Below, piece after piece: positions 36,562 through 47,755 of a stretch of 64,000 nt of DNA (position 1 is the stretch's first letter; each line of letters begins with the position of its first letter). Source of the stretch: Candidatus Methanomethylophilaceae archaeon (GTDB lineage Archaea; Thermoplasmatota; Thermoplasmata; Methanomassiliicoccales; Methanomethylophilaceae); the NCBI GenBank assembly GCA_944320495.1, contig CALUHR010000013.1, forward strand, positions 124,001 through 188,000, read 5' to 3'. Under the pieces are notes generated by a model. That model did no database searches. It worked only from the letters and a program-made list of their open reading frames with translations, and was not told the DNA's origin. Made by a program: the position numbers and the translations under genes.

Positions 36562-37626
36562 ATGCTCAGGAGGATGGAGTGCGGATCCGCGCGCTGCGGC
36601 AAGGTGTCCGAGGGATGCGTCAGATGCATCGAGGGGTCCAAGATGGTCCTGCTCGTTACGGGGAGATGCGGCTGGAACTGCTACTACTGCCCCGTGTCCC
36701 TGGAGAAGAAGGGGCTCGACGTCATCTACGCCAACGAGGGGCGCGTCACCACCGACGAGGAGGTCATCGCCGAGGCCGAGGCCATGGACGCCCGCGGCAC
36801 CGGCATCACCGGCGGGGACCCGCTCGCGGTGATGGACAGGACGCTCCACTTCATACACCTCCTGAAGGACCGCTTCGGCCCGGACCATCACATCCACCTG
36901 TACACGGCGACCATGGACCCCGAGAAGTCGAGGGCGCTGGAGGAGGCCGGCCTCGACGAGCTGCGCATCCATCCTCCGGAGGACGTGTGGACCCGTATGG
37001 CCGACACCCGCCTCGCGGAGGTCGTCTCCGCGGTCCGCATCCCCGTGGGCATCGAGGTCCCCGCGCTCCCCCGCAGGGAGGCGGAGCTCCGCGCGATGAT
37101 CGAATATGCCAGATCTGTCGGGGTGGCCTTCGTCAACCTCAACGAGCTCGAGTTCTCCGAGAGCAACTGGGACATGATGAACGCCTACGGCTACGCTGTC
37201 AGGGACGACGTCTCCTCGGCCGTCGCCGGCTCCGAGGAGACCGCCATGGCCGTCATGAAGAAGGTGAGGGGGATCGACATCCACTTCTGCTCCTCGTCCT
37301 TCAAGGACGGGATCCAGCTCCGCAGGAGGCTCATACGCAGGGCGCTCAACACATGCCCGAAGTACCAGCAGGTCACAGAGGACGGCACCATCGTCCGCGG
37401 ATTCGTGAAGGGGGACCCCATCGAGGTCTCCGCCAGGCTCGCCGAGCTCGGCGTGCCTGACGATCTGATGTGCGCCGGGGAGGACCGCGTCGAGGTGGCG
37501 CCGTGGGTCCTCGAGGAGGTCTGCGGCGGCCTCGGGTTCAAGGCCTGGCTGTCCGAGCAGTACCCGACGGCCGACGGCCTCGAGGTCGAGAGGACCCCTC
37601 TGAACCGAAAGAGCCAGATGATGTGA
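36562..37626 (+). CDS. Radical SAM protein of the COG2108-like archaeal group
   Basis: 354 residues from ATG 36562 (GTG 36550 and ATG 36574 are alternatives). CGWNCYYCPVS near residue 35 is the cluster motif; additional Cys residues precede it (SARCGKVSEGCVRC), and GTGITGGDPL is the SAM-binding GGE-like element. The C-terminal 90 residues are family-specific. Archaeal homologues are conserved but without known function. A TATA-like AATATAAGG (36530-36538) precedes it and is shared in opposite sense with the pyrF region. Confidence 0.8.
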   Translation: MLRRMECGSARCGKVSEGCVRCIEGSKMVLLVTGRCGWNCYYCPVSLEKKGLDVIYANEGRVTTDEEVIAEAEAMDARGTGITGGDPLAVMDRTLHFIHLLKDRFGPDHHIHLYTATMDPEKSRALEEAGLDELRIHPPEDVWTRMADTRLAEVVSAVRIPVGIEVPALPRREAELRAMIEYARSVGVAFVNLNELEFSESNWDMMNAYGYAVRDDVSSAVAGSEETAMAVMKKVRGIDIHFCSSSFKDGIQLRRRLIRRALNTCPKYQQVTEDGTIVRGFVKGDPIEVSARLAELGVPDDLMCAGEDRVEVAPWVLEEVCGGLGFKAWLSEQYPTADGLEVERTPLNRKSQMM

Positions 37627-37634
37627 GAATGGCA

Positions 37635-37662
37635 CCCCGCACCCTCCCGTGGGGGTGCGGGG
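37635..37662. terminator. Strong GC hairpin between convergent genes
   Basis: CCCCGCACCC (37635-37644) pairs perfectly with GGGTGCGGGG (37653-37662) over an 8-base loop. It lies nine bases after the radical SAM stop and 35 bases before the NusA-like stop, so it may mark the ends of both transcripts. No T-run follows. Confidence 0.5.
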
Positions 37663-37697
37663 GCGATGGAAATCGTTTGGCGTCCCGCAAGGGACGA

Positions 37698-38126
37698 TCA
37701 CTCGACGCTGAGGCTCTGGATGTCGTGATGCCTGTTCACGATGTCCCTGGCCAGACGCAGGTTCTTGCCCGCCTTGCCGATCGCGCGACCCTTCAGCTTG
37801 GGGTCGACGGTCACCGTGGCATGGGTGATGTTCCCGCGCTGCTCAATCACGACCTTCTGGGGGCCGTAGATGTGGAAGACGTTCATCACGAACTGCTCCG
37901 GGTCCTCGGAGTACTCGACGACCTGGATGTTCTTCCCGGTCAGCTCCTTGAGCTTGATGACATGCTCGCCCTTCTTCCCGACCGCGATGTTGGCCTTGCC
38001 CTTCTCGACGATGAACACGAGCTTGTCCTCGGTGTCCATGCAGTCGATGGCGCTGGTCTTGGTCACGGTCTCGAAGAGGGAGATGTACCTCAGCGTGTCC
38101 TCTGTAAGCACGATGTCGGCGGGCAT
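37698..38126 (-). CDS. NusA-like KH-domain transcription factor
   Basis: 142 residues, the size of the archaeal NusA homologue, which has only the two KH domains. The N-terminal part has VEKGKANIAVGKKGEHV (first KH GxxG) and the second has LKGRAIGKAGKNLRLAR. ATG 38126 gives MPADIVLTEDTL; longer frames are out-of-frame L30e sequence. It is the last gene of the RNA polymerase operon, where archaea usually keep it. Confidence 0.9.
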   Translation of the reverse strand: MPADIVLTEDTLRYISLFETVTKTSAIDCMDTEDKLVFIVEKGKANIAVGKKGEHVIKLKELTGKNIQVVEYSEDPEQFVMNVFHIYGPQKVVIEQRGNITHATVTVDPKLKGRAIGKAGKNLRLARDIVNRHHDIQSLSVE

Positions 38127-38131
38127 TCTGA

Positions 38132-38419
38132 TCACAGCGTAAGGATGTTGGAGCTGCCCTTGTCGATGACGACCAGAGCGGAGACGGAGAACGGCTTTCC
38201 GCACAGGGCGCCGAGCTCCATGTTGTTTCCGTCGAACACGTGGACCTTCACACCGATGTCGCCGGTGAGCTCCTTGCAGGGGCAGTTCCTGGCCAGGACG
38301 ACCATCTGGGCGTTCCCGTTCTTGACGGCCTTGAGGGTCTGGTCGACCCCGAACTCCACCTTTCCGGTGGTGATGGCGGATTTCAGCGCCCTGCTAATAT
38401 CGATCTTCTCGTCACTCAT
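38132..38419 (-). CDS. rpl30e: Ribosomal protein L30e
   Basis: 95 residues. [36 protein letters not shown] and [16 protein letters not shown] follow the L7Ae/L30e fold. Start overlaps the rpoA2 stop (ATGA), stop six bases before nusA-like ATG. Gene order A''-L30e-NusA is standard in archaea. Confidence 0.94.
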   Translation of the reverse strand: MSDEKIDISRALKSAITTGKVEFGVDQTLKAVKNGNAQMVVLARNCPCKELTGDIGVKVHVFDGNNMELGALCGKPFSVSALVVIDKGSSNILTL

Positions 38420-39861
38420 ATCTTGTCATCCCCGTTCTTCTTCTTGGGTGTGTAAATCAGGTTTACAGCGCCGGTACCGAGGGTGACCGGCTGTCCGACG
38501 ATGATGTTCTCGGTGACTCCCTCCAGGGGGTCGGTCTCGCCCACCATCGCGGCGTGCAGCAGATGCGCTGCGGTGATCTCGAAGGCCGCCCTTGCGAGCA
38601 CGGAGGACTTCTTTCCGGAGACTCCGTGCCTTCCGATGGCCTTCACGTATCCGTCGTTCGTCATGAGGTCGGCGACCAGCATGATGTGCCTTATGTCGAC
38701 GTCCAGACCGGCCTCCCCGAGGGTGCCCATGGCCTCATGGATGATCGAGTTCCTGGCGGCCTCGATACCCAGGACGTCGGCGACCTCCAGGATGCTGTTC
38801 GTCATGACGTTGTCCGCGTCGACGCCCTCCACCTTGAGCACCTCCTTGAGGTTGCTGCCCTCGGTGATGATCTTCCAGGTGCCCTCCGTCTTGGACAGGA
38901 TGGCCCTGGTGATGCCGTCGATCCCCTTGATCTTGGCATTCTTGATGGCGTCGAACATCAGCTGAAGCTTCTTGTAGGACGGTTCGTCCGAGGTCACGAC
39001 GATCTCGAACCCGTCCTTCTGGACCATTCCCTTGACCGCCTTCACCTTGCCGAGCCTCTCGACGATGTCGTCCTCGGTGATGCCCTTGGCCTCCATCTTG
39101 CGGGGCTCGGGCACGATGATGAGCCTCATGTTGGTGATGTCGGTCTCCACGCGGGCGACGTCCAGCAGGGTCGTGATCTCGATGTTGGAGGCCACGAACT
39201 TGGCGACCATCTCGTCCTCCGCGGCGGTGCCGATGAGGGGGATGTTCATGGACGGCGTGGAGGGTATGCGCCTGGCGTCGACGATCTCGATCAGCCTGGG
39301 CAGACCCTGGGTGACGTTCACGTTCGCGACTCCCGCGTAGTGGAAGGTACGCATGTTCATCTGCGTACCCGGCTCTCCGATGGAGTGCGCGGCCATGACT
39401 CCCGCCGACTCGTTCTGGTCCATCTTGTGCCTGACGTACATCTCGTTGGCGCGTCTGAGCAGCGCCTCGCACTTGTCGTCGGGCAGGTCGGCGTTCTTGA
39501 TGCGGGCGGCGATGTCGACGACGACCTTCAGCGGAAGCTCGATGCCGAGCCTGTCCCTCATCTCCTTGAGCCTGGTCTCGCCCTCGTTGAGGACGTACTC
39601 CTTGACGACCTCCTCCATGGGGGCGACTGGCTCGATCTCCTCGACCTCCTTCTTCGCCTTGGACGGCGCGGAGGCCTTCCTCTTGCCGATCTTGGCGAGA
39701 ACGGAAGCCGCCTCCTCCTCCATCAGACCGAGGTTGACGAGCTCCGCCTCGCCGGCGTTGGCGATGGCGGTGAGCGAGGTGTACTTGGTGAGCAGCAGCG
39801 CGGTGGTCTCCTCGGAGATCCCCCTGCTGGTCAGAGCCTTGATGGTGTCCTTCCTTGCCAT
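38416..39861 (-). CDS. rpoA2: DNA-directed RNA polymerase subunit A''
   Basis: 481 residues. The first 110 residues include a helix-hairpin-helix-like extension ([20 protein letters not shown]) and an acidic/basic linker before the usual A'' start. Then come [21 protein letters not shown] (bridge-helix/trigger-loop region) near 185 and [20 protein letters not shown] near 215. ATG 39861 lies one base after the rpoA1 stop. The N-terminal extension is longer than in many archaea. Confidence 0.95.
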   Translation of the reverse strand: MARKDTIKALTSRGISEETTALLLTKYTSLTAIANAGEAELVNLGLMEEEAASVLAKIGKRKASAPSKAKKEVEEIEPVAPMEEVVKEYVLNEGETRLKEMRDRLGIELPLKVVVDIAARIKNADLPDDKCEALLRRANEMYVRHKMDQNESAGVMAAHSIGEPGTQMNMRTFHYAGVANVNVTQGLPRLIEIVDARRIPSTPSMNIPLIGTAAEDEMVAKFVASNIEITTLLDVARVETDITNMRLIIVPEPRKMEAKGITEDDIVERLGKVKAVKGMVQKDGFEIVVTSDEPSYKKLQLMFDAIKNAKIKGIDGITRAILSKTEGTWKIITEGSNLKEVLKVEGVDADNVMTNSILEVADVLGIEAARNSIIHEAMGTLGEAGLDVDIRHIMLVADLMTNDGYVKAIGRHGVSGKKSSVLARAAFEITAAHLLHAAMVGETDPLEGVTENIIVGQPVTLGTGAVNLIYTPKKKNGDDKI

Positions 39862-39862
39862 A

Positions 39863-42667
39863 TCACTCGCCTCCTCCCTCGTAGTCGAAGTCCATGTCGT
39901 CCTCGGACTCCTCGGACTCCTCCTCGATGTACTCCATCTCGTCCTTCTCCAGGGATCCGTAGTCCCCTCCGACATCCTTGGTGTCGAGGTGGAGCAGACC
40001 CTCGTAGTCGTCTCCGAGGACCTCGGAGAACAGGTCGTCGAGGTCGATCGCCTTTCCGCGCACGGCCTTGGACGGGTCGACCCCGTCCTCTCCGTAGTAG
40101 AACTGGACGATCGTGCCGGCGGTGTTCCTGACGGTTCCGTCGGCGGTGAGCTTCAGGTCCTCCAGCGCGGAGACGAGACGCCTCTGCATGTATCCGGACC
40201 TGGACGTACGGACGGCGGTATCGACCAGTCCCTCCCTGCCTCCCATGGCGTGGAAGAAGAACTCGGTCGGGGACAGTCCGGACTTGTAGGAGTTGGAGCA
40301 GAATCCCCTGGCGTAGGCGCCGAGGTCCCCCCTCTCGAAGTGGGGCAGGGTCCTGTTCCAGTATCCTCTGGAGAGCCTCTCTCCACGGACGGCCTGCTGA
40401 CCGACGCAACCGGCCATCTGGGACAGGTTGAGCATCGATCCGCGGGCTCCGGCCTTGGCCATGATGACCGCGGGGTTGGACATTCCCAGGTGCTTACCGG
40501 CGATCTTACCGGCTCCGTCACGGGCGTCTCCCAGGACCTTCATGACACTGACCTCCAGGGTCTCCCTGAGGGACCTTCCGGGCATCTGCTCGAGGGTGCC
40601 GTCGCGGTACGAGTCGACCAGCTCGGTCACCTTGTCGATGCAGTCCTGGGTGTTGTTGGCGATCTGCAGCGCCGCCTCCTCGGGTATGTCCTCGTCGCCG
40701 ATTCCGGTGCTGAACCCGTGGTTCATGATGGATCCGAGGGCGAGCCTCGTGACCTGGTTGATGAACTGGGCGGCGCGGTCGGCGCCGTAGCCCCTGGCGA
40801 TGCGGTCCAGGATCTTACCCTTGCTGTTCCCGATCCCCTTGACGTCGATGGTTCCGCACAGCAGCTTGCCGTCCCTGATCTTGACGTACGCGTCGAACTC
40901 GCACTGGTCCTTCTTGCAGACGGAGCAGTTCTGGCAGATGTTCGCCTTGAAGGTGGTGTTGAAGTCGTCCGGGAGGACGGTGGAGAACAGCTGCTTCCCG
41001 GTCCAGTAGTGCTCGCCGGTCTTCTCGTCGATGAACGGCTCGGGCATCTCGATGTCCCCGAGCTTGAACATGATGTTGGAGGCCTCGGCGGCGCCGAACC
41101 TGGGGTTGTTGTGCGTGAGGAAGTACGCCCCGGTGATGTGGTCGTGGATGGCACCGATTATGGGTCCTCCGTACCTGGGTGAGAGGATGTTCTCCTGGAC
41201 CAGCATGAGGATGCGCGCCTCGGCGCGGGCCTCGTCGGACTGGAGCACGTGGAGGTTCATCTCGTCGCCGTCGAAGTCGGCGTTGTACGGCGGGCAGTCG
41301 CACAGGTTGAACCTGAAGGTGCGTCCGGGCATGATCCTGACGCGGTGTCCCATGATGGACATCCTGTGCAGCGAAGGCTGCCTGTTGAACAGGACGATGT
41401 CGCCGTCCACGAGCTGCCTCTCGACCACGTAGTCGACCTCGATGCCCTCGGCCACGTCGGCCGCGTTCTTCTCGGTGACCCTGATCCTCCTGCCGTCGGA
41501 ACGGATGACGTAGTTGACGCCGGGGACGTAGGGGTTGTCCGGGAGCGGTCCGGGGCCGCGGGCCACGAACTCGCGCATCCTGTCGATGTTGTGGGCGTTG
41601 ACGTGCACGGGCACGGTCAGCTCCCTGGCCGCGATGACCGGCACGCCGACCTCGTTGATCGAGAGCAGGGGGTCGGGCGAGATGACGGTACGGGCGCTGA
41701 AGTTGACACGCTTTCCGGACAGGTTGGACCTGAAGCGTCCCTCCTTGCCCTTGAGCCTCTGGGCCAGCGTCTTGAGCGGGCGGCCGGACCTGTGCCTCGC
41801 GGGCGGGATGCCGGAGGTCTGGTTGTCGAAGTAGGTGGTGACGTGGTACTGGAGCAGCTCCCACAGGTCCTCGACGATCAGCTGCGGCGCACCGGCGTCA
41901 CGGTTCTCCCTGAGCCTCTGGTTGATCCTCAGGACGTCGACCAGCTTGTGGGTCAGGTCGTCCTCGGACCTGTCTCCGGAGTCGAGGGTGATGGACGGCC
42001 TCACGGTGACCGGCGGGACCGCCAGGGCGGTGAGGACCATCCACTCGGGCCTGCAGGTCTCGGGGTCGATGCCCAGGGCCCTGAGGTCGTCGTCGGGGAT
42101 GCGCTCGAGCCTCTCGCGGACCTCCTTGGCGGTCAGCTTGTGGTTGTCGTTGACCTCCCTGAAGGTGGTGGGCTTGTCGAGCTTGATCTTGATCTGCTCG
42201 GCGCCGCAGTAGGGGCAGATGCCCTTTCCGGACGCGTCCTTGGCGGTCTCCTTGGAGTAGTTCTTGAACTCGACGGTGTCCCCGCCGAACTCCTCCATCC
42301 TCTCCATGCTGTCCATGCGGGCCCTGATCTGCTCCTCGGAGAGCATCAGCCTGCCGCATTTGCAGCAGGTCGACTCCAGGAGCATCTTGATGTCCTTGAT
42401 GAACCCGACGTGGATGACCGGCATGGCCAGGTCGATGTGCCCGAAGTGTCCGGGGCACTCGTCGACCTTGCATCCGCAGGTCTTGCAGCGGAGACCGGGC
42501 TCGATGACTCCCATGTGGGGGTCCATGAGTCCCATCTCGATCGGGTATCCCTCGTCATCGTAGGTGTCCGCGGTGATGATCTTCGTCGCGGACATCCTCC
42601 TGATCTCGTCGGGCGAGACGCAGGAGAATTTGATGGATCCGATCCTCTTCGTGATTCCTGCTGTCAT
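39863..42667 (-). CDS. rpoA1: DNA-directed RNA polymerase subunit A'
   Basis: 934 residues. Zinc-binding Cys clusters [17 protein letters not shown] near residue 60 and CPYC near 145; the metal-binding active site [13 protein letters not shown] near 465; clamp and funnel regions in order. The last 40 residues are very acidic. ATG 42667 overlaps the rpoB stop. The longer open frame to 43345 is rpoB sequence in another frame. Confidence 0.96.
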   Translation of the reverse strand: MTAGITKRIGSIKFSCVSPDEIRRMSATKIITADTYDDEGYPIEMGLMDPHMGVIEPGLRCKTCGCKVDECPGHFGHIDLAMPVIHVGFIKDIKMLLESTCCKCGRLMLSEEQIRARMDSMERMEEFGGDTVEFKNYSKETAKDASGKGICPYCGAEQIKIKLDKPTTFREVNDNHKLTAKEVRERLERIPDDDLRALGIDPETCRPEWMVLTALAVPPVTVRPSITLDSGDRSEDDLTHKLVDVLRINQRLRENRDAGAPQLIVEDLWELLQYHVTTYFDNQTSGIPPARHRSGRPLKTLAQRLKGKEGRFRSNLSGKRVNFSARTVISPDPLLSINEVGVPVIAARELTVPVHVNAHNIDRMREFVARGPGPLPDNPYVPGVNYVIRSDGRRIRVTEKNAADVAEGIEVDYVVERQLVDGDIVLFNRQPSLHRMSIMGHRVRIMPGRTFRFNLCDCPPYNADFDGDEMNLHVLQSDEARAEARILMLVQENILSPRYGGPIIGAIHDHITGAYFLTHNNPRFGAAEASNIMFKLGDIEMPEPFIDEKTGEHYWTGKQLFSTVLPDDFNTTFKANICQNCSVCKKDQCEFDAYVKIRDGKLLCGTIDVKGIGNSKGKILDRIARGYGADRAAQFINQVTRLALGSIMNHGFSTGIGDEDIPEEAALQIANNTQDCIDKVTELVDSYRDGTLEQMPGRSLRETLEVSVMKVLGDARDGAGKIAGKHLGMSNPAVIMAKAGARGSMLNLSQMAGCVGQQAVRGERLSRGYWNRTLPHFERGDLGAYARGFCSNSYKSGLSPTEFFFHAMGGREGLVDTAVRTSRSGYMQRRLVSALEDLKLTADGTVRNTAGTIVQFYYGEDGVDPSKAVRGKAIDLDDLFSEVLGDDYEGLLHLDTKDVGGDYGSLEKDEMEYIEEESEESEDDMDFDYEGGGE

Positions 42668-45600
42668 CTCAGGTCCTCCAGCTGAAGCCTCATGGCGACA
42701 CCCATGCTCAGGAGCTCGTCCATCAGCAGCTTGAAAGCGTAGGAAGTTTGGACGGGATAGATGTGGGTGTGGTTCTTGCACACCGGGCAGTAGAGCGCAC
42801 CGTTCCTGTCCTTGATTGCTATGTGTCCGCACCTGGGGTTGCCGCAGATGTACTGGACGGTTCCGTCGGACTCGTCGAGCAGCCTGTCCTTGATGACCAT
42901 GGCCGCGCCGTGACCGATGAGACAGTCCCTCTCCATCTCTCCGAACCTGAGACCTCCCTGCCTGGAGCGTCCCTCGGTGGGCTGCCTGGTGAGGATCTGG
43001 ACGGGTCCCCTGGACCTGACGTGCATCTTTCCGCTGACCATGTGGTGCAGCTTCTCGTAGAAGATGACGCCGGTGTAGACCTCGGTCTGGATCATGCGTC
43101 CGGTCCTGCCGTCGTACATGACCTCCTTGCCGTCCCTCTTGAACCCGTTCCTCACGAGCCCGTCGCGGATGGAGTCCTCGTTCTCTCCGGAGAACGCGGT
43201 TCCGTCGATGATGCGGCCCTCCATGGACCCGACCTTGCCCGCGATCATCTCGAGCACGTGCCCGATGGTCATACGGGACGGGATTCCGTGGGGGTTGACG
43301 ACGAGGTCGGGGGTGACCCCGTCGGCGGTGAAGGGCATGTCGCACTGGTCGACGAGCCTTCCGACGACTCCCTTCTGTCCGAACCTGGAGCAGAACTTGT
43401 CGCCCAGCTCAGGGATCCTCTCGTCCCTGACCTTGACGCGGACCAGCCTGCATCCGTTCTCGGACTCGGTGATCATGACGGAGTCGACGTAGCCCTTCTC
43501 GCCGGGGCGCACGGTGACGGAGGTCTCCCTGCGCTTCTGCGGGGTGAGGAAGTCTGTGTCCTCCTCCAGGAACCTGGGCGGGGACGTCTTCCCGATGAGG
43601 ACGTCGGACCCGTGGACCTCGGACTCGGGGGAGATGAGACCGTCCTCCCCGAGCTCGGCGTAGGCCAGGTCCGCCCTGGCGCCCATGATGTCGGGCGAGG
43701 GGATCTCGAAGTGGTCCTCCTGTCCTCCGGGGTAGCGGCGCTCCTCGGCGCGGTAGGACCTCATGAAGGTGGACCTTCCGAGTCCGCGCTGGACGGAGCT
43801 CTTGTTCATGACCAGGGCATCCTCGATGTTGTACCCGTGGTACGACAGGACCGCGATGCAGAAGTTCTGACCGGCGGGCCTGTGGCTGTAGCCGATGTAC
43901 TTCATGGTCTGGGTCTGGACCATCGGGACCTGGGGGTACTGCATCAGGTGTCCGCGGGTGTCGGGCCTGATCCTGTAGTTGGCGGTGGGCACTCCCAGGG
44001 CCTGCTTACCCATTCCCGCGCCCATGGTGATACGGGGCGCGGAGTTGTGCTCCGGATAGGGGACGATACCGGCGGCCACGCCGATGATGACCATGGGGTC
44101 GATCTCCATGTGGGTGTGGGCCTCGGTGATCTTGGTGGGCACCTCGAAGGTGCCGTCGCACCAGGTGCACCTGAGCTCGACGTCCCCGTCCTTGCCGGGG
44201 TTCATCCAGTCGGCGTCGGTGACCGAGAGCGCGTGCCCGCAGCAGGGGCACCTCCTCGGGAGGTCGTAGGCGTCCACGGCGACGAACGCGTCCTCCTCCT
44301 CCTCGGCGTCGAGCCACTCGACGATGCCCTCGCGGAACAGGTCGTTCCATTTGACCCTGCCGTCGCGGATGCCCTCCAGGTGCTTCCTGGTGAGGACGAG
44401 CCTGCCGTTCTTGACGATGAGCAGGGGCCTCCTGAGGCGTCCCTCGTCGCAGTTGATGAGGATCTCGCCCATCTCGGCGTCGTAGCGGATGTTGATCTCG
44501 TTGGAGATGAGTCCGCAGCGCCTGCGCTCCCTGATGTCGCTGACGAGCTTGGCAGGGTCGGAGTGGGTGCCGATGAGGTCCCCGTTGACGTAGACCCTGG
44601 CGCCGGTACCAGACTTGACGGTCTCGAGCTCGAGCTCCCTGAGCATCCATTTGACGTCGCCGTCGGGGAATCCCTCGGACACGTCGATGATCAGGGCGGC
44701 GTTCTTCACCAGTCCGCAGTTCTGACCCTCGGGAGTCTCGGACGGGCACAGCCTTCCCCACTGGGTGGGGTGCAGGTCACGGGCCTCGAAGTGGGGCTGG
44801 CTCCTGGTCAGCGAGGACGTGACCCTCCTGAGGTGGGACATGGCAGAGAGGTTGGACGTCCTGTCGAGCAGCTGGGACACTCCCGCGCGTCCGCCGACCC
44901 AGTTCCCGGTGGCGAGAGCGTGGAGCAGCTTGTGGGTGAGGAGGTCGGGACGGATGGAGGAGGCGATGTTCATCTCGCTCTTCTTCCTGCCCCAGTTCCT
45001 CTCCAGCTGGTACTTCAGGTCCTTCATGAGGCTGCTGAAGCTGGTCCTGAAGAGATCCTCCATGAGGTCGCCGGACAGCTTGAGCCTCTTGTTGGCGTAG
45101 TGGTCCTTGTCGTCCTCCTTCCTCTTGCCGAGGGACAGCTCCAGGACGGAGTGGGCGATGCGGCCGAGGAAGATGGCCTTCTTCATGCGGTCCTCCTGGG
45201 TGTCACCGAGGTGGGGCAGCAGGGACCTGTCGAGGATGCTCTCGACCTTCTTGGTCCTGTACTCCTTCGCCTGACCGGCGGCGAAGTTCCTCTCCAGGAA
45301 CAGGATGGCGTCCTCCTGGGTGTGGTATCCGTTGGGGGCGTAGGTCTTCTTGTCGAAGGAGGCCTCGATGTTGGCGTAGACGATGTTCGCCATGGCCTCG
45401 TCGGACACGATGGTCTCGAAGATCTCCTCGTCGGACTCCATCCCGAGGGCCTTCATGAGGGCCACCAGCGGGATGCTTCCGGAGGCGACGGGCACGGAGA
45501 CCATGACCATGCCGTCCTTCTTCTTCTCCACGAGGGTGAGGGCGCGGTATCCGTCCTTCTGGGAGAACACCTTGGCGACCTCCACGGCCGCGCCGTACTT

Positions 45601-46266
45601 CTCGTTGTACTCGACCATGACCCTGTTGGGGGCCAGGTCCTCGAGCGTGATCAGGACCCTCTCGGTGCCGCCGATGATGAAGTATCCGCCGGGCTCCCTG
45701 GGGTCCTCCTTCTGCCTGATGAGCTCGTCCTCGTACTCCCTGTCGGTGAAGGCGCGCTCGGCGTGCCTCTCCATGACCTGGCGGTTGAGGTTGCAGCCGG
45801 AGGATTTGACCATCATCGGGAGATCCCCGACGTGGATCCACCTCTCGCTCTCGGGCACCTCCTTCTGCACGCCGTCCTCGTAGACGTCGAAGCGGACGTA
45901 GACGGGGGACATGTAGTTGAGGTTCCTGAGCCTGGCCTCCATGGGGGTGAGCTCGTGGCTGTACCCGTTGGCCTCCATGACCTTGGGCTCCTCGACGCGG
46001 ATGGTGGCCTTGCTCTGGGGGTCGACCTTCCCGTCGTCGTCCCTCGGCCTGCCGATGCGGATCTCGATGTTCCTTCCGCCGGTCCTCTCCGGGTCCAGCC
46101 TGATGATCCCCCTGTCCGCGTCGTCCGTGGGCACACGGATGTCGTCGACGATCCTCTGCATCCTGCTGTCCGGGTTGTCCGCGGTGGCGAGGAAGTCGTC
46201 GAAGGACGAGATGTGGTGGTTGACGATGTTGCGCTCCCTGAAGTAAAGATTTACCAGATCCCTCAG
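42664..46266 (-). CDS. rpoB: DNA-directed RNA polymerase subunit B (unsplit), probable CTG start
   Basis: 1200 residues if begun at CTG 46266. The first ATG is at 46161, but in-frame codons upstream encode [20 protein letters not shown], the conserved N-terminus of RpoB, with no ATG, GTG or TTG before an in-frame TAA. GGGGGTGA ends four bases before CTG 46264-46266, so CTG initiation is the best reading. Other landmarks: [47 protein letters not shown], and the C-terminal zinc site CGNPRCGHI...CPVC. An unsplit B subunit fits Thermoplasmata-type archaea, since many other methanogens split it. Confidence 0.95.
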   Translation of the reverse strand: MRDLVNLYFRERNIVNHHISSFDDFLATADNPDSRMQRIVDDIRVPTDDADRGIIRLDPERTGGRNIEIRIGRPRDDDGKVDPQSKATIRVEEPKVMEANGYSHELTPMEARLRNLNYMSPVYVRFDVYEDGVQKEVPESERWIHVGDLPMMVKSSGCNLNRQVMERHAERAFTDREYEDELIRQKEDPREPGGYFIIGGTERVLITLEDLAPNRVMVEYNEKYGAAVEVAKVFSQKDGYRALTLVEKKKDGMVMVSVPVASGSIPLVALMKALGMESDEEIFETIVSDEAMANIVYANIEASFDKKTYAPNGYHTQEDAILFLERNFAAGQAKEYRTKKVESILDRSLLPHLGDTQEDRMKKAIFLGRIAHSVLELSLGKRKEDDKDHYANKRLKLSGDLMEDLFRTSFSSLMKDLKYQLERNWGRKKSEMNIASSIRPDLLTHKLLHALATGNWVGGRAGVSQLLDRTSNLSAMSHLRRVTSSLTRSQPHFEARDLHPTQWGRLCPSETPEGQNCGLVKNAALIIDVSEGFPDGDVKWMLRELELETVKSGTGARVYVNGDLIGTHSDPAKLVSDIRERRRCGLISNEINIRYDAEMGEILINCDEGRLRRPLLIVKNGRLVLTRKHLEGIRDGRVKWNDLFREGIVEWLDAEEEEDAFVAVDAYDLPRRCPCCGHALSVTDADWMNPGKDGDVELRCTWCDGTFEVPTKITEAHTHMEIDPMVIIGVAAGIVPYPEHNSAPRITMGAGMGKQALGVPTANYRIRPDTRGHLMQYPQVPMVQTQTMKYIGYSHRPAGQNFCIAVLSYHGYNIEDALVMNKSSVQRGLGRSTFMRSYRAEERRYPGGQEDHFEIPSPDIMGARADLAYAELGEDGLISPESEVHGSDVLIGKTSPPRFLEEDTDFLTPQKRRETSVTVRPGEKGYVDSVMITESENGCRLVRVKVRDERIPELGDKFCSRFGQKGVVGRLVDQCDMPFTADGVTPDLVVNPHGIPSRMTIGHVLEMIAGKVGSMEGRIIDGTAFSGENEDSIRDGLVRNGFKRDGKEVMYDGRTGRMIQTEVYTGVIFYEKLHHMVSGKMHVRSRGPVQILTRQPTEGRSRQGGLRFGEMERDCLIGHGAAMVIKDRLLDESDGTVQYICGNPRCGHIAIKDRNGALYCPVCKNHTHIYPVQTSYAFKLLMDELLSMGVAMRLQLEDLR

Positions 46267-46270
46267 TCGC

Positions 46271-46543
46271 TCACCCCCTGGTTACGAGCCTGTAGACCAC
46301 GAACTCCTGCGCGGTCTCGCTCTTTCTGACGATCTTGATGACGCGACCCTCGTCGATGGGCCCGTGGATCGTCTCAAGGACCTTGATGCCGGGGTCGCTC
46401 TTCCTGATCTTCGGAAGCTGCCCCCTGGTGATGCCCATCTCCCCGAGCACCGCGTCCGCCTCCTCCTGAGAGAGGAGATGGTGCTCCGGAACGAGGACGT
46501 GCCTAAGCACATTGAAGCTAGTTTCTGCTGCCAAGTGACTCAC
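46271..46543 (-). CDS. rpoH: DNA-directed RNA polymerase subunit H
   Basis: 90 residues from GTG 46543. [32 protein letters not shown] and [20 protein letters not shown] match the archaeal/eukaryal Rpb5 C-terminal domain. A GATTAAC TATA-like box about 28-30 bases upstream supports a leaderless GTG start; TTG 46534 preceded by AGGTGA is an alternative. It is the first gene of the polymerase operon. Confidence 0.93.
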   Translation of the reverse strand: MSHLAAETSFNVLRHVLVPEHHLLSQEEADAVLGEMGITRGQLPKIRKSDPGIKVLETIHGPIDEGRVIKIVRKSETAQEFVVYRLVTRG

Positions 46544-46646
46544 CTACTTTTTCCCAGCCCGGTCAGCCGGTTAATCGGTTTCAGAGAAATGCTACGCATG
46601 CCTTCCTCATACTTGATCCGCCGTTCGATCGCTCATGAAGTCCATC

Positions 46647-46723
46647 TGGCGGGCCTGAAGGGATTCGAACCCTTGACCACCTGATTAAAAGTCAGATGCT
46701 CTACCTAGCTGAGCTACAGGCCC
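46647..46723 (-). tRNA. tRNA-Lys (anticodon TTT)
   Basis: Acceptor GGGCCTG (5', 46717-46723) pairs with CAGGCCC (46651-46657), discriminator G, and CCA is encoded (46647-46649). D arm AGCTCAG, anticodon stem CTGAC/GTCAG around loop TTTTTAA-like sequence with anticodon TTT, T arm GGGTTCGAATCCC. No intron. A TTAAATA box at 46767-46773 on the same strand may be its promoter; it contains the trmI stop codon. Confidence 0.95.
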
Positions 46724-46765
46724 ATGGATAGCTTAAAGCTTGTAAGTATCGGGCAACGGGTCATC

Positions 46766-47644
46766 CTATTTAACAGAATCGGCTATGCGCGGACACGGCC
46801 CGTCGCCCGATGCGTGCTTAACCTTGTTAAATCGCGCCTGCGATCGGTTTTCGGACTCTCCGGCCCTCTCCGTGACCGGTGCGGCCCTCTTCCTGGCAAA
46901 GATGAGGTACGCCGTGTGGCCGAGGGTGTCGAAGGACGGCCTCACCCCTCCTGGGTGGACCTCCATGAACCTCTGGATGTTCTCCAGCGCACGGACGTCG
47001 GCGTAGCCCGCCTCGCGGAGGGCCGTGACTATGCTCTCCATCTGGTTCATGTTCGGCACGTAGGCGCAGAGCCTGCCGCCCGCCCTCAGGAGGGGATCGA
47101 GATTGGGCAGCGCCAACCACGGGTCTGGCATGTCCATGGTGAGCGCGTCCGCCTGCCAGTCGATTCCTGGATCGGCCTCGCGGGCGTCCCCGATGGAATA
47201 GGACCAGCGGGAGTCCAGCCCGGTGCGGGCGACGTTCCTCTCCGTGCGCTTCGCGTTCTCCTCCTTGAGCTCCATGGTGTGCACGTGGCCCGTCGGACCT
47301 ACGGCGGTGAGCAGAGCGGTGGTGAGGCCGCCGGACCCAGCGCCGATCTCGAGGACGCGGTCGCCGGACTTCACGTCGCAGTGCATGAGGATCGTGGCGG
47401 CGTCCTTGGGCGAGATGATCTGGGCGCCCCTCTCCAGCGAGCCGATGAGGTCCATCGCGCCGGGGCGGAACACGGTGTACTCGCGGCCGACCAGGGTCAC
47501 GCGGTCGCCGTCGTCCAGTCCCTTGAGCTTGGACCCGTCCATGGCGCCGAGCCCCTGGACCTTCAGCATGCCGAACGAAACCTTGAGCCAGTGCCTCTTC
47601 CCCTCGGCGTCCTCCAGGAACACCGTCTCGCCCTCTGCGAACAT
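46766..47644 (-). CDS. trmI: tRNA (adenine-N1)-methyltransferase TrmI
   Basis: 292 residues. An N-terminal beta domain (MFAEGETVFLEDAEGKRHW) precedes a Rossmann methyltransferase: LEIGAGSGGLT (SAM loop) near residue 115, MELKEENA and DMPDPW near 190. It methylates A57/A58 of archaeal tRNA. ATG 47644 lies 27 bases after a TTTAATAG TATA box, so the longer frame from 47728 is rejected. The last 40 residues (after YLIFARKR) are an unusual tail. The stop is TAG, rare here, and lies inside the probable tRNA-Lys promoter; the next in-frame stop (TAA) is 10 codons on. Confidence 0.9.
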   Translation of the reverse strand: MFAEGETVFLEDAEGKRHWLKVSFGMLKVQGLGAMDGSKLKGLDDGDRVTLVGREYTVFRPGAMDLIGSLERGAQIISPKDAATILMHCDVKSGDRVLEIGAGSGGLTTALLTAVGPTGHVHTMELKEENAKRTERNVARTGLDSRWSYSIGDAREADPGIDWQADALTMDMPDPWLALPNLDPLLRAGGRLCAYVPNMNQMESIVTALREAGYADVRALENIQRFMEVHPGGVRPSFDTLGHTAYLIFARKRAAPVTERAGESENRSQARFNKVKHASGDGPCPRIADSVK

Positions 47645-47707
47645 GGACGGACGATTGGGCACCTCGTTTAATAGAATGACCCCGCCGGGACGCGTCCGGA
47701 CGGGTTC

Positions 47708-47754
47708 GCCGGGCACGGGGCCCGGCATGGTTTCCCGGGGGTCGGAGCCCCCGG
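47708..47754 (-). terminator. Tandem GC hairpins after proS
   Basis: CCGGGGG/CCCCCGG (47735-47741 with 47748-47754) and GCCGGGC/GCCCGGC (47708-47714 with 47720-47726), both perfect 7-bp stems, begin directly after the proS stop on its strand. They lie upstream of the trmI promoter and probably separate the two units. No T-run. Confidence 0.45.
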
Positions 47755-47755
47755 A

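Noticed and set aside
42748-46329. A 1193-residue open frame on the plus strand
   Set aside because: It is opposite to rpoB, whose homology is certain; composition is that of a shadow frame.
46766-46768. TAG of trmI as a further pyrrolysine
   Set aside because: Only 10 codons follow before TAA, the region is probably a tRNA promoter, and the trmI domain is complete before it.
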